A stretch of DNA of 64,000 nt from an uncultured Hyphomicrobiales bacterium (GCA_903847605.1 CAINED010000021.1:62001-126000), one strand, 5' to 3'. Shown: positions 1 through 8,735, counted from the stretch's first letter. Program-made: numbers and translations. Notes: generated from the letters alone by a model not told the origin.

Positions 1-1
1 G

Positions 2-292
2 ACGAAAGAACAGCAGGACTGGATCGATTTCCGCGACGACATCAGAAAGATCGGGCGGTTGCTGATCGCGCCGCCGAACATGGATGCCGGCAAGCTCGCC
101 TTCCTGCGCCGTGTGTCCAGGGAAATTCTCACCGATCCGGAAGCGCTGGCGAATTTCGAAAAGATCAGGCAGCCAGCGCTCTACGGGACGCCCGAGGAGA
201 TCACCGCGATCATCGAGCGCCATGCGGTCGAAAAGATATCCGAGGCGCGGCGCAAGCAGATCCAGCACATCATCATGGATAAATACTATTAG
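2..292 (+). CDS. TctC/Bug-family solute-binding protein, C-terminal part (cut by window edge)
   Basis: The frame is open to the left edge and ends at a stop at 290-292, so only the last 96 residues are visible. They contain the late part of a tripartite tricarboxylate transporter receptor (Bug) protein: a stretch starting IAPPNMDAGKLAFLR, then a segment around LTDPEALANFEKI, then an ending around TPEEITAIIE. These periplasmic proteins bind carboxylates or aromatic acids. It is followed 39 bases later by a second Bug gene on the same strand, so the two may be co-transcribed. Family assignment rests on the C-terminal pattern only. Confidence 0.7.
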   Translation, partial: TKEQQDWIDFRDDIRKIGRLLIAPPNMDAGKLAFLRRVSREILTDPEALANFEKIRQPALYGTPEEITAIIERHAVEKISEARRKQIQHIIMDKYY

Positions 293-331
293 CGCGCACG
301 TTAGCGCCGCCAATCTCGGGAGGACTGCGGC

Positions 332-1408
332 ATGAAGAATTCCTTGTTGAAGCTTTCGGTACTGCTTGCGATGGTGTCCGCACCGGCGCTGGCCAACGAC
401 TTCTATCGCGACAAGCGTGTCACCATCCTCGTGAACTATGCGGCAGGCGGCCCAACGGACATCGAGGCGCGCGTGCTCATGCGCCACTTGCCAAACCATC
501 TGCCGGGCGTGCGATCCGTCGTCGTGCAGAACATGGATGGCGCGGGCGGCATCACCGGAACCAACTATCTCGGCGAGGTCGCGCCGAAAGACGGCACGGT
601 TGTCGGCTATCTCACCGGCACGGCGTTCCAATACGCCATGAAACCGCAAAGCCGGCGCGTCGACTATCTCACCTATAATTTCGTCGCCTATCAGCCGGGC
701 ACCAGCATCTATTTCATGCGCGCGGACATCAAGCCCGGCCTGAAATCCGCCGAAGATATCGTGAAGTCGCAGAACCTCATCTCCGGCGGCCTCGGCGTGG
801 ACAATGCGAAGGACATTCTCCTGCGTCTCACGCTCGACATGCTCGGCGTCAAATTCGGCTATGTCACGGCCTACAAGGGGTCGGCCGGGGCGCGCATCGC
901 TTTCCAGAACGGCGAGGTGAACTTTTATTCGGAATCGCCGCCGAGCTACCGTTCCGTGATCAAACCGCAACTTGTCGACAAGGGCGAAGCCATCGGCGTC
1001 TTCTACGATCCGAATTACGACGGCGAAACCTTTTCCAGTACATCGCAGACCGCCGGCCTCGGCCTGCTGCCGTTCCATGAGCTCTACAGAAAGATCAACG
1101 GCAGATTGCCGGAAGGCGAGTTGTGGGAAGTTTACAAGACGATCGTTACACTCAACGGCGCCATGCAGCGGCTGATCGTTCTGCCGCCCGGCGTGCCGAA
1201 AGAGGCGCATGAAGCCATGCAAGCCGCGATCGACAAGCTGAACGCAGACAAGGCCTATGGCGAGGACTCCTTGAAGACTTTCGGTTTCGTGCCGGAATGG
1301 ACTTCCAATCCGAAGGTGCAGGAAACGGTGCGCAAGAATCTCGTTCTGCCGGAAAAGGCGCGCATCTTTCTCGATAAATACGTCGCCAATCCGCCGAAGA
1401 ACCGCTAA
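332..1408 (+). CDS. TctC/Bug-family periplasmic binding protein
   Basis: This 358-residue protein has a Sec-type signal peptide ending near ALA at residues 20-22, then the family hallmark near residue 39 (AAGGPTDIEARV) and the VVQNMDGAGGITG segment. Both belong to the ligand-binding fold of Bug/TctC receptors, which capture organic acids in the periplasm. The start at 332 is preceded by GGGAGG at good spacing. No TctA or TctB membrane subunit is visible nearby, as is common for expanded Bug sets. It lies between another Bug gene and a phosphoesterase gene on the same strand. The ligand cannot be read from the sequence. Confidence 0.85.
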   Translation: MKNSLLKLSVLLAMVSAPALANDFYRDKRVTILVNYAAGGPTDIEARVLMRHLPNHLPGVRSVVVQNMDGAGGITGTNYLGEVAPKDGTVVGYLTGTAFQYAMKPQSRRVDYLTYNFVAYQPGTSIYFMRADIKPGLKSAEDIVKSQNLISGGLGVDNAKDILLRLTLDMLGVKFGYVTAYKGSAGARIAFQNGEVNFYSESPPSYRSVIKPQLVDKGEAIGVFYDPNYDGETFSSTSQTAGLGLLPFHELYRKINGRLPEGELWEVYKTIVTLNGAMQRLIVLPPGVPKEAHEAMQAAIDKLNADKAYGEDSLKTFGFVPEWTSNPKVQETVRKNLVLPEKARIFLDKYVANPPKNR

Positions 1409-1442
1409 GCCGGCCAACGAAAGACAAAGAAAAGAGCCCTAC

Positions 1443-2207
1443 GTGAAAGAAGCAGCGGGCGGCCCGAAGAGCCGCGAAATTCTGGTTGCGCATACGTCCG
1501 ACGTTCATGTCGATCACGACTATACGGCGCGGCTCTTTGGCGGCGACGGCGCCGGAGGCTTGCGCGCGGTACTGACGGCGGCGACGCAGGCGCAGGCCGA
1601 TGTCGTTCTTCTGGCCGGCGATACGTTCGATTGTCACAGACTGCCGGATGCGCTGCTCGTTCATACGGCGACGGTGATCCGCTCGTTCAACATTCCCGTC
1701 GTATTGCTTCCGGGCAATCACGACCCCGCCATCGACGAGGCGGTGTTTCATCACCCCGCTTTTGCAAAGGCCGACAACCTGCACATCCTCGGCGTGACGC
1801 ATGAAGACGCCGTGCATTTTCCCCGACTCGATCTCGAAGTCTGGGGCCGCGCCCATCGCGACTATTCGGACATGGATCCACTGGAGCGCGCGCGCGAGCG
1901 TACGACGCCGTGGCAGATCGCGATGGCGCATGGGCATTACACGCCTGCGCCCGACCGCTCGACGAAACTGCGGCCATCATGGCTCATCGGCGATGATGAG
2001 ATCGAGGCTACTGGCGCGGACTATATCGCGCTCGGCCACTGGAACCGCCATGTGCGTGTCGGCAACAGCAATATCCACGCCTGGTATTCCGGCTCGCCCG
2101 ATTACGCGCGCAGCATCAATCTCGTGCGCCTTTCCGGCAACGGCGCCGTCGATGTCGAACGGCGCGTACTCGATCTGCCGGAGGATTTCGGCGACGGCAT
2201 TTATTGA
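1443..2207 (+). CDS. calcineurin-like metallophosphoesterase
   Basis: This 254-residue protein carries the dimetal phosphoesterase motifs in order: D-V-H at residues 20-22, GD near 59-60, GNHD at 91-94, HGH around 163-165 and GHW at 198-200. The layout resembles the SbcD/YfcE-like phosphoesterase superfamily, but no partner SbcC is present. The start is GTG at 1443, 34 bases after the Bug gene, and the stop is just before the SDR start, so these genes probably form one transcription unit. The substrate is unknown. A phosphodiester or phosphomonoester in a catabolic setting is an inference. Confidence 0.8.
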   Translation: MKEAAGGPKSREILVAHTSDVHVDHDYTARLFGGDGAGGLRAVLTAATQAQADVVLLAGDTFDCHRLPDALLVHTATVIRSFNIPVVLLPGNHDPAIDEAVFHHPAFAKADNLHILGVTHEDAVHFPRLDLEVWGRAHRDYSDMDPLERARERTTPWQIAMAHGHYTPAPDRSTKLRPSWLIGDDEIEATGADYIALGHWNRHVRVGNSNIHAWYSGSPDYARSINLVRLSGNGAVDVERRVLDLPEDFGDGIY

Positions 2208-2218
2208 GAGCATGGACT

Positions 2219-3082
2219 ATGGCGGACGCATTGAAATCCACCGCTGACATTCGTCTTGATGGCCGTGTCGCCATCGTCACCGGCGGCGCGCGTGGTCTCG
2301 GCAAGACGATGGGGCAAGCCCTGCAACGCGCGGGCTGCCATGTCGTCTATGCCGACATCGATGGCGCTGTCGCTGAAAAAACAGCGCGCGAACTCGACGG
2401 CGTCGCGGGCGCAGGCAAAGGCTATGGCCTTGCTTGCGATATCCAGGACCTCGCTCAATGCCGCGCACTCGTGGACGAAGCCATTGCGAGGTTTGGGGGC
2501 CTGCATATCGTCGTCAACAATGCGGCGCGCGGGCCTGTTCACATCGAGCGTGCGCCGAAAACCCGCTCGCTGAAATTCTACGAAGCTGATCCCGCCGCAT
2601 GGGCGGAAGCGATTGCGACCAATATCACCGGCACGTTCAACGTGGCGCATTGCGCCGCACCGCATCTCCTTGCAAACGGCTGGGGCCGCATCGTCAACAT
2701 CACGACGTCGCTCTCGACTATGCAGCGCAAGAACAATTCGCCGTACGGCGTCACCAAGGTCGCCATCGAAGCAGAAACGCTGATCTGGGCCCAGGATCTG
2801 GAAGGCGTCGGCGTTACTGTGAATTCGCTGATCCCCGGCGGCGCGGCGGATACGGATTTCGTCAGCGACATGGGCCGCGCCGACGCCGCTGCGCGCGGAC
2901 AGACGTTGCTGAGCCCGGAGGTGATGGTCGCGCCAATCCTATGGCTCGCCTCGACGGACTCCGATGGCGTTACCGGCGGGCGCTTCGTGGGCAAGTTGTG
3001 GGACTTCTCTCTGTCGCCACGCGCCGCCGCCGACAAGGCGCGGGAGAAGCCGGTGTTGCGTCCAGCATCCGAGGCGAGTTGA
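2219..3082 (+). CDS. short-chain dehydrogenase/reductase (SDR)
   Basis: This 287-residue protein has the classical SDR cofactor motif TGGARGLG at residues 21-28, NNAA at 100-103, a catalytic serine region around 164-166, and Y-G-V-T-K giving Tyr176 and Lys180. It should use NAD(P)(H) to oxidise or reduce an alcohol or ketone. I chose ATG 2219 over the in-frame TTG at 2204 because it gives the normal short leader before the nucleotide-binding strand. The gene starts 11 bases after the phosphoesterase stop and is probably in the same operon. Its substrate is not predictable from sequence. Confidence 0.85.
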   Translation: MADALKSTADIRLDGRVAIVTGGARGLGKTMGQALQRAGCHVVYADIDGAVAEKTARELDGVAGAGKGYGLACDIQDLAQCRALVDEAIARFGGLHIVVNNAARGPVHIERAPKTRSLKFYEADPAAWAEAIATNITGTFNVAHCAAPHLLANGWGRIVNITTSLSTMQRKNNSPYGVTKVAIEAETLIWAQDLEGVGVTVNSLIPGGAADTDFVSDMGRADAAARGQTLLSPEVMVAPILWLASTDSDGVTGGRFVGKLWDFSLSPRAAADKAREKPVLRPASEAS

Positions 3083-3264
3083 GGCGGGCGAAACGGCCCC
3101 GGACTTTTGACTCTTATCAAGCCGGACGACTTTCCCTGCGGCAGACCTCGTTTCACAGCCGGTCTCAAACCTTTGCATGCTTGTCAGCGGCAAGCCGGGC
3201 TGGCAAAGGACGGCGGCCCGGCCATGCCGGAGGAGGCCTTTTTCGTTTTCAGAGGGAGAACCCT

Positions 3265-4377
3265 ATGCCCGTCATGTCCCCACCGTTCCGCGCCGATCAC
3301 GTCGGCTCGATCCTGCGCACCGCGCCGCTGAAGAAGGCGCGCGAGCAGAAAGCCAAGGGCGAGATATCAGCCGACCAGCTTAAGGCGGTCGAGGACGCCG
3401 AAATCCTCAAGATCATCAAGAAGCAGGAAGAGGTCGGTCTCAAGGCGATCACCGACGGCGAGTTCCGCCGCTCCTGGTGGCACTACGACTTCCTTTCGAT
3501 GCTCGATGGCGTCGAACTGCGCGAAGTGCAGAGCGGCATCAAGTTCACGGGTGTGACGACCAAGGCGGAAGCGCCCTACGTCCACGGTCTGCTCGGCTCG
3601 AAGCATCATCCGCATATCGAGCATTTCAAGTTCGTGAAGGCGAATACCTCGCAGACGCCGAAAATGTCGATCCCAAGCCCCTCCATGCTGCACTATCGCG
3701 GCGGTTCGAGCATGATCAACAAGGACGTCTATCCCAAGCTCGACGACCTCTGGCCCGCCCTCGGCAAGGCCTACCAGCAGGCGATCAAGGGCTTTTACGA
3801 CGCCGGCTGCCGCTATCTGCAGATCGACGATTGCGCGATGGCCTATTTCTGCGATCCCAAGCAGGTGCAGATGCTCAGGGATCGCGGCGACAATCCGGAA
3901 GAGCTCGAGAAGGCCTATGCCTACATGCTCAATGTCGCGCTGGAGAACCGCCCGCGCGACATGCGTATCACCATGCATGTCTGCCGCGGCAATTTCCGTT
4001 CGACCTTCGTTGCCGCCGGCGGCTACGAGCACATTGCCGACCTGATGTTCAACAAGATCGACCTCGACGGCTATTTCCTCGAATGGGACAACGAGCGCTC
4101 GGGCGACCTCTCGCCGCTGCGTCACCTGCCCAAGGACAAGATGGTTGTCGTCGGGCTTGTGACCTCCAAGACCGGCGAACTCGAAACCAAGGATTCGATC
4201 AAGCGCCGCATCGAGGAAGCAACCAAATACGCCGACCTCAACCAGCTCTGCCTGTCGCCGCAATGCGGCTTCTCTTCCACCGAGGAAGGCAACACGCTGA
4301 CCGAGGACCAGCAATGGGACAAGCTGCGCTTCGTGGTCGAGACCGCCCAGGAAATCTGGGGCAAGCAGACGGCGTGA
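3265..4377 (+). CDS. cobalamin-independent methionine synthase-like protein (MetE C-terminal domain family)
   Basis: This 370-residue protein matches the MetE catalytic barrel without the N-terminal MetE domain. The opening RADHVGSILR and the ITDGEFRRSWWHYDF segment are typical of stand-alone UROD/MetE-like proteins. The zinc ligands are all present: His238 and Cys240 (MHVC), Glu273 (FLEWD) and Cys334 (QCGF). Known relatives transfer methyl groups or act in degradation clusters, so true methionine synthesis is not certain. The frame is open further upstream, but ATG 3265 with GAGGGAGAA just before it is the convincing start; the upstream stretch overlaps the SDR gene. Confidence 0.8.
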   Translation: MPVMSPPFRADHVGSILRTAPLKKAREQKAKGEISADQLKAVEDAEILKIIKKQEEVGLKAITDGEFRRSWWHYDFLSMLDGVELREVQSGIKFTGVTTKAEAPYVHGLLGSKHHPHIEHFKFVKANTSQTPKMSIPSPSMLHYRGGSSMINKDVYPKLDDLWPALGKAYQQAIKGFYDAGCRYLQIDDCAMAYFCDPKQVQMLRDRGDNPEELEKAYAYMLNVALENRPRDMRITMHVCRGNFRSTFVAAGGYEHIADLMFNKIDLDGYFLEWDNERSGDLSPLRHLPKDKMVVVGLVTSKTGELETKDSIKRRIEEATKYADLNQLCLSPQCGFSSTEEGNTLTEDQQWDKLRFVVETAQEIWGKQTA

Positions 4378-4429
4378 TCTACTCTCCCCGCTAGCAAGTA
4401 CGGATTGCCGTAATTGCCTGGATGATTGT

Positions 4430-4453
4430 CGAAGTCGGATAAATCCGACTTCG
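4430..4453 (+). terminator. probable terminator hairpin after the MetE-like gene
   Basis: A perfect 10-bp stem (CGAAGTCGGA paired with TCCGACTTCG) closes a TAAA loop and is followed by TTTT. It lies about 50 bases after the stop of the MetE-like gene, so factor-independent termination is plausible. Confidence 0.55.
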
Positions 4454-4554
4454 TTTTGGGGAGGGTCGGCGCTGCCCAGCAGCGACGGGGTGGGGCCGCG
4501 CCAAAGTTCTCTATGGGGCACAGCCTTATTTTGCAGTTTCGGGTTACAGAACGG

Positions 4555-4578
4555 CCCCTCCCCGCAAGCGGGGAGGGG
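4555..4578. repeat. GC-rich palindromic repeat, copy 1
   Basis: An 11-bp perfect inverted repeat CCCCTCCCCGC / GCGGGGAGGGG with AA between the arms. The same palindrome occurs at 12908-12931 and 14123-14146. This copy lacks the GGGGTGGGG-like tail seen on the other two. It is likely a dispersed REP-like intergenic element. Confidence 0.8.
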
Positions 4579-4709
4579 AAAATCCGGAAATGCTTTCGCG
4601 CGATGCCATTGCGCCATTGTGTCTTTGCGCACGCCTCTCGTCGTGCATCTATTGTCTTTGCCAACGGTGATAGTTTGGTCCCCGCTTGACCAATGGCCGG
4701 GTTGGCAAA

Positions 4710-5234
4710 ATGGACGAGAAACCGAAACCAGTCGAAGTTTACCTTCCGCAGTTGCGCATGTTCGCCATACTGGCGTGCAGCGCGGCGTTCTTCGCCTTCT
4801 CCGTCTTCAGGACGTCGTCGGCGAGCACCAGCGGCCGCGATCAGTTCTACGGTCCTGTCGGCATTGTGGTCTTCGGGCTGGCGCTGATCGTTGTGATCTG
4901 GCGGATGATATCCACACAGGGGCCTGTGCTGACGCTAAGCGATACCGGCATTCGCGACGTTCGCATTCTGGAGAATGAGGTTCCCTGGACGGCGGTCAGG
5001 AATGTTCGCGAGTGGAGAGACGGCGATGGTTTCAAATACCTGGTGCTCGACGTGGATCCGGGGGCCCTGCCGGGCATCCGGATGACGCGCGTCGCACGAA
5101 CCGTCAACTACCCTTTCGTCCCCGTGAGCGAGGATGGCGTGATCTTTGCCGCCGCCTGGCTGCCAATCGATTTTGAAACTCTCTTGCAGGAAGCGACACG
5201 CCGCATGAATCTGGCCAGATCGGCGCGCGATTGA
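4710..5234 (+). CDS. membrane protein, STM3941-like
   Basis: The 174-residue product has two predicted membrane helices near residues 15-35 and 48-66, followed by a soluble domain of about 100 residues with short beta-strand-like segments (GPVLTLSDTGI, VPWTAVRNV). That layout resembles small PH-like membrane proteins such as the STM3941 group. I prefer ATG 4710 over TTG 4686, since it gives a charged N-terminus (MDEKPKP) before the first helix. It stands alone between the MetE-like gene and pobA. Its function is unknown. Confidence 0.65.
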   Translation: MDEKPKPVEVYLPQLRMFAILACSAAFFAFSVFRTSSASTSGRDQFYGPVGIVVFGLALIVVIWRMISTQGPVLTLSDTGIRDVRILENEVPWTAVRNVREWRDGDGFKYLVLDVDPGALPGIRMTRVARTVNYPFVPVSEDGVIFAAAWLPIDFETLLQEATRRMNLARSARD

Positions 5235-5310
5235 ACGGAAGCGTCTAATCGCGCATAAGCTGGTCCGGAGAGCCGCCGGGGATCGGGCGGCGCCGAACGG
5301 AGGAAAATGC

Positions 5311-6495
5311 ATGCGCACGCAGGTCGGCATCATCGGCGCGGGGCCAGCAGGGCTGCTTCTGTCGCACCTGCTGCATCTGGAAGGCATTTCCTCCATCATC
5401 ATCGAGTCGCGCAGTCGCGACTATTGTGAGACGCGCGTTCGCGCGGGCCTGCTGGAACAGAATTCCGTCGACCTGCTGAACGAGACCGGCCTCGCCGAGC
5501 GCATGAACAAGATTGCGCTGCCGCACGACGGCGTGCAGTTCACCTTCGACGATACTTACCACCGCATCGACATGACCGAGCTGATCGGCCGGCGCGTCAC
5601 CATCTATGCGCAGCAGGAGATCGTGAAGGACATTATCGCGGTGCGCCTGCGCGATGGCGGCGAGATTCTTTTCGAGGCCGAAGCCAGGCAAGTCGGCGGT
5701 ATCGATGGCGACAAGCCCTTCATCAAATTCATGCATGAAGGCAGCGAGAAAACGATCGAATGCGATTACATTGCTGGCTGCGATGGCTTTCATGGAATTG
5801 CGCGCGACTCGATGCCTTCGTCCGTCGTGCGCGGGTACGATCGCGTCTATCCCTTCGGCTGGCTCGGCATGCTCATCGCAGCAAAGCCGCCCTCGCACGA
5901 ACTCATCTATTCGCATCATCCTGAAGGCTTCACGCTGTTCTCCATGCGTGCGCCCGAAATCACGCGCTCCTACCTGCAGGTGCCGCCGGACGACGACATC
6001 AAGAACTGGTCGGAAGACCGCATGTGGAGCGAGATGCGCAAGCGCCTCGGCAAGCACGAGGGGCTTGAACTGCACGAAGGCGAGATCATGCAGGCCTCGA
6101 TCACGCCCATGCGCTCCTATGTCAGCGAACCCATGCGGTACGGACGCCTGTTCCTCGCGGGGGACAGCGCGCATATCGTGCCGCCGACCGGCGCGAAGGG
6201 CATGAATCTCGCGATGGCCGATGTCTGCGTTCTCGCGCGCGCCCTCATCGCGAAATACAAGCTCAATCGCAACGACTATATGGAGAGCTACAGCGAGACC
6301 TGCCTCAAGCGCGTATGGCGCGCCGAACATTTCTCGTGGTGGATGACGACGATGCTGCATCCCTTCTACGAAGCAAGCCCCTTCGACCTGCGCCGTCAGA
6401 TCGCGGAATTGCACACGGTGTTCGGCTCGCGTTCCGGCCAGACGCTTGTGGCCGAAAATTACGCCGGCCTGCCCATCGTGCCGTGGCGTCCATGA
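5311..6495 (+). CDS. pobA: 4-hydroxybenzoate 3-monooxygenase
   Basis: This 394-residue flavoprotein has the length and motifs of p-hydroxybenzoate hydroxylase: GAGPAG at residues 9-14, the RVRAGLLEQ segment at 42-50, the CDG motif near 155, and GDSAH at 284-288 followed by PPTGAKGMNLA. It hydroxylates 4-hydroxybenzoate to protocatechuate with NADPH and oxygen. The start is supported by GGAGGAAA just upstream. A hotdog thioesterase gene follows within 14 bases. No pcaGH ring-cleavage genes and no AraC- or IclR-type pob regulator are visible here, so the rest of the pathway must lie elsewhere. Confidence 0.93.
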   Translation: MRTQVGIIGAGPAGLLLSHLLHLEGISSIIIESRSRDYCETRVRAGLLEQNSVDLLNETGLAERMNKIALPHDGVQFTFDDTYHRIDMTELIGRRVTIYAQQEIVKDIIAVRLRDGGEILFEAEARQVGGIDGDKPFIKFMHEGSEKTIECDYIAGCDGFHGIARDSMPSSVVRGYDRVYPFGWLGMLIAAKPPSHELIYSHHPEGFTLFSMRAPEITRSYLQVPPDDDIKNWSEDRMWSEMRKRLGKHEGLELHEGEIMQASITPMRSYVSEPMRYGRLFLAGDSAHIVPPTGAKGMNLAMADVCVLARALIAKYKLNRNDYMESYSETCLKRVWRAEHFSWWMTTMLHPFYEASPFDLRRQIAELHTVFGSRSGQTLVAENYAGLPIVPWRP

Positions 6496-6508
6496 ACCGC
6501 GCACACCC

Positions 6509-6940
6509 ATGACTGCCAAACATCCGCTCATCATCCCCTTTCTCGATCACTGTCACATCGAGCGGCCGGAGCCCGTGCCCGGCAGCGGCGAATGCACGGC
6601 GTGGTTCGATCCGCAGCCGGAATTGATGAACTCCATGGGCATGGCGCATGGCGGCCTCGTGATGACCCTGATGGACGCGGCCATGGGCGGCGCGTGCCGC
6701 TCCAGCCAGCCTCCCGGCGCGAGCGTCGTCACCATCGACATGCAGTCGCAATTCCTTGCCCCGGCGCGCGGGCGCATCACCGCCATCGCCCGCGTGATCC
6801 GCGCCAGCACGACGCTGATCTTCGCGGAATGCGAGGTGCGCGGCGGCGACGGAGATCTCGTGGCCAGGGGAACCGGCCTGTTCCGCCCGGTCGACCGGGC
6901 GAGGATGAGCAAGGCGCGAAGCAAGGGCACTGCGGATTAG
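6509..6940 (+). CDS. PaaI-type hotdog thioesterase
   Basis: This 143-residue protein has the hotdog-fold signature around residues 41-60: NSMGMAHGGL followed by a helix with Asp56, the usual acidic residue of PaaI-type acyl-CoA thioesterases. It probably hydrolyses aryl- or acyl-CoA thioesters in the cytoplasm. It starts 13 bases after the pobA stop. That pairing suggests it releases an aromatic acid such as 4-hydroxybenzoate from its CoA ester to feed PobA, which is an inference from position. ATG 6509 was chosen because the longer frame runs back into pobA. Confidence 0.82.
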   Translation: MTAKHPLIIPFLDHCHIERPEPVPGSGECTAWFDPQPELMNSMGMAHGGLVMTLMDAAMGGACRSSQPPGASVVTIDMQSQFLAPARGRITAIARVIRASTTLIFAECEVRGGDGDLVARGTGLFRPVDRARMSKARSKGTAD

Positions 6941-6966
6941 CGCAAGAGCAGCACCCGGTATGCCGA

Positions 6967-7019
6967 CGCTTGCATCGCGTGGCGAAGCGGTTCAATATTT
7001 AAGCCACCCGATGCAAGCG
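6967..7019. repeat. 17-bp inverted repeat, possible operator or terminator
   Basis: CGCTTGCATCGCGTGGC at 6967-6983 is matched by GCCACCCGATGCAAGCG at 7003-7019, with one mismatch and a 19-base AT-richer spacer. It could be the terminator of the pobA-thioesterase pair or a regulator site for the next gene. There is no clear T-run after it. Confidence 0.6.
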
Positions 7020-7289
7020 AGGTTTTGCTTGACCACGAGCAACCGCGAACCCGGCAAACAACGAGCGTCACGCGCCTCGCATTTTCGCGACCGCACGGAC
7101 TACGAGCACCGGCACTTCGTCAATCTCGCTGCGACCGCCTTCATTCTCGCGCTGGCGTTTATTATCGGCTGGACCGTCAAGGCTTTCGACAGCCAGCGCG
7201 CGCTTGAGAAATGCCTCGATTCCGGCCGCAAGGATTGCGTGAAGGTGACCGAGGATTCCGTGCGCAGCTTCATCAAGCTCGGCAAATGA
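7011..7289 (+). CDS. small single-pass membrane protein, unknown function
   Basis: The product is about 92 residues from ATG 7011, or 86 from TTG 7029. The TTG has a better Shine-Dalgarno (GCGAGG), and the ATG lies inside the inverted repeat, so the start is uncertain. It has a basic N-terminal third, one membrane helix (FILALAFIIGWTV) and a charged tail with two cysteines (KCLDSGRKDC). The product is probably an inner-membrane protein with the tail outside. I recognise no family. A strong terminator follows directly. Confidence 0.55.
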   Translation: MQARFCLTTSNREPGKQRASRASHFRDRTDYEHRHFVNLAATAFILALAFIIGWTVKAFDSQRALEKCLDSGRKDCVKVTEDSVRSFIKLGK

Positions 7290-7317
7290 AAACGCCCGCA
7301 TTTTCGTGCGGGCGTTT
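7290..7317. terminator. bidirectional terminator between the small membrane protein and terC-like gene
   Basis: AAACGCCCGCA pairs with TGCGGGCGTTT around a TTTTCG loop. The A-run before and T-run after allow it to work for both converging genes. Confidence 0.85.
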
Positions 7318-7338
7318 CGATTTCACATGACCTGAAGC

Positions 7339-8034
7339 TCAGGCCAGTTCGTCGGATTCGGCGTGCTTGTGCCGCGACTTCAACACATAGCCGATGACCA
7401 GCACGATGGCCGCGCCGAGCGCCGCAAGCCCATAGTGGACGGCCTTTTCATTGAACTGCGAGAAGAAGCCCTTCAGGCCCTGTTCGTCGGCGATCAACTC
7501 GCCGGCCACCCAGCCGAGCAGCGCCGCGCCGACCCACACCATCCACGGCCAGCGTTCGATCATCATGATGACGAGTTGCGCGCCGAAAACGATCAGCGGG
7601 ATGGAGATGCCGAGACCGAGGATGATCAGCGTCCAGTTGCCGCCGGCGGCCGCCGCAATCGCGATGACGTTATCGAGGGACATCACAAGATCGGCGATTG
7701 CGATGACGCGCACCGCGCCCCAGACGTTCGCGGATTCCTTGATGTCTTTCTCGTCGTTGTTTTCGACCAAGAGTTGCACGGCGATCCAGAACAGCAGGAT
7801 CGAGCCGATCAACTTAAGCCAGGGCAAGCCCATCAGCGTCGCGACGATGGCCGTGAAGATGATGCGCATCACGATGGCGACGCCCGCGCCCATGATGATG
7901 CCCCACTTGCGCTGGCTGGGCGGCAATCCCCGGCAGGCGAGCGCGATCACAACCGCGTTGTCGCCCGACAGCAGGATATTGATCCACATGATCTTGAGAA
8001 GCTGCACCAGAAAGGTGCCGGCATCGCCTTCCAT
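7339..8034 (-). CDS. TerC/YjbE-family integral membrane protein
   Basis: This 231-residue protein has the TerC-family pattern: about seven hydrophobic helices with paired acidic motifs inside the membrane, LSGDNAVVIA near residues 22-31 and MSLDNVIAIA near 118-127. Relatives move manganese or other metal ions, or are linked to tellurite resistance. The family match is clear but the ion is unknown. No yybP-ykoY riboswitch can lie upstream, since only about 50 bases separate it from the neighbouring gene. It converges on the small membrane protein gene across a shared terminator. Confidence 0.85.
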   Translation of the reverse strand: MEGDAGTFLVQLLKIMWINILLSGDNAVVIALACRGLPPSQRKWGIIMGAGVAIVMRIIFTAIVATLMGLPWLKLIGSILLFWIAVQLLVENNDEKDIKESANVWGAVRVIAIADLVMSLDNVIAIAAAAGGNWTLIILGLGISIPLIVFGAQLVIMMIERWPWMVWVGAALLGWVAGELIADEQGLKGFFSQFNEKAVHYGLAALGAAIVLVIGYVLKSRHKHAESDELA

Positions 8035-8084
8035 TTCGTCCCCCGTAATTTTACGTCCCGACGTATGCTAGGGGGGCGGAGAGG

Positions 8085-8735
8085 TCAAGTCGGGCCCCGG
8101 CGGCTCGCCAGTCTGTGATCGGCGGCAAGCTGCTGCAGAGCATGTTCGAACGCCCTCACCATTTCCGAGATCGTCGGCCGCCTTATGGCCAAGTTTCCGG
8201 CCCGGCGCGGCCTCAGCAGAACCCGCGGTCGCGGAACGTGAATGAAGCCACATAGCCCCTGGTGCAGGCCGAGCGAAAGATAGAGTGTCTGGTTGCAGAG
8301 ATAGTCGCCAGCGTCGATCGAAAGCCTCGCGGGGGCGCGCGCTTGCGACATCGTGCGCGCCAGCCGCACCGGCGCATAACGGGCGCGGCGAACCGGTGGC
8401 GCGCCCTTTTCCACGGTGATCGCGCCTGCGCGCCGCTTCCCGGCGTCCACATGCAGGAGCGTCAGCCTGTTCAGCGCGCGGGTCTCGACGGTGATCGTCC
8501 TGCGCCGTCCCGCGAGGCCGAGATGCAGGATCACGTCGGGTTTCAGCCGCCGGACAGCGTCCTGAAGACGCTCCCGCGTCCCCTCGAAGACGACCGGGAG
8601 AACCAGCGTTTCGATCTCGATGCCGCGCAGGCGAAAGTAGCGTCTGCGTTTACGGAGCGCCGCGGCAATCCTCATCGTCGGATTGACGGGCGCGCCGGGA
8701 AACGCGCCAAAGGCCGTGACAAGAATGCGGATCAA
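8085..8735 (-). CDS. pyroglutamyl-peptidase I-like cysteine peptidase (C15 family)
   Basis: This 216-residue protein keeps the three catalytic positions of peptidase C15: Glu84 (TVETRALN), Cys147 (DAGDYLCN) and His166 (GFIHVPRP). Family members remove N-terminal pyroglutamate from peptides. The protein is arginine-rich and the segments between motifs look divergent, so substrate choice may differ from the classical enzyme. Its start overlaps the stop of the upstream DUF2339 gene by 4 bases (ATGA), so the two are translationally coupled. Confidence 0.8.
   Translation of the reverse strand: MIRILVTAFGAFPGAPVNPTMRIAAALRKRRRYFRLRGIEIETLVLPVVFEGTRERLQDAVRRLKPDVILHLGLAGRRRTITVETRALNRLTLLHVDAGKRRAGAITVEKGAPPVRRARYAPVRLARTMSQARAPARLSIDAGDYLCNQTLYLSLGLHQGLCGFIHVPRPRVLLRPRRAGNLAIRRPTISEMVRAFEHALQQLAADHRLASRRGPT

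Larger units (their letters stand above)
4378..4709. other. intergenic region with two hairpins
   Basis: No gene is supported in these 332 bases. The region holds a 10-bp hairpin at 4430-4453 and a GC-rich palindrome at 4555-4578 that recurs near 12.9 and 14.1 kb. The rest looks non-coding. Confidence 0.6.

Noticed and set aside
2599-3264. 222-codon N-terminal extension of the MetE-like protein
   Set aside because: It overlaps the SDR gene out of frame; ATG 3265 has a strong ribosome site and fits the family.
5245-6534. 429-codon minus-strand frame
   Set aside because: Shadow of pobA; the pobA motifs are unambiguous on the plus strand.
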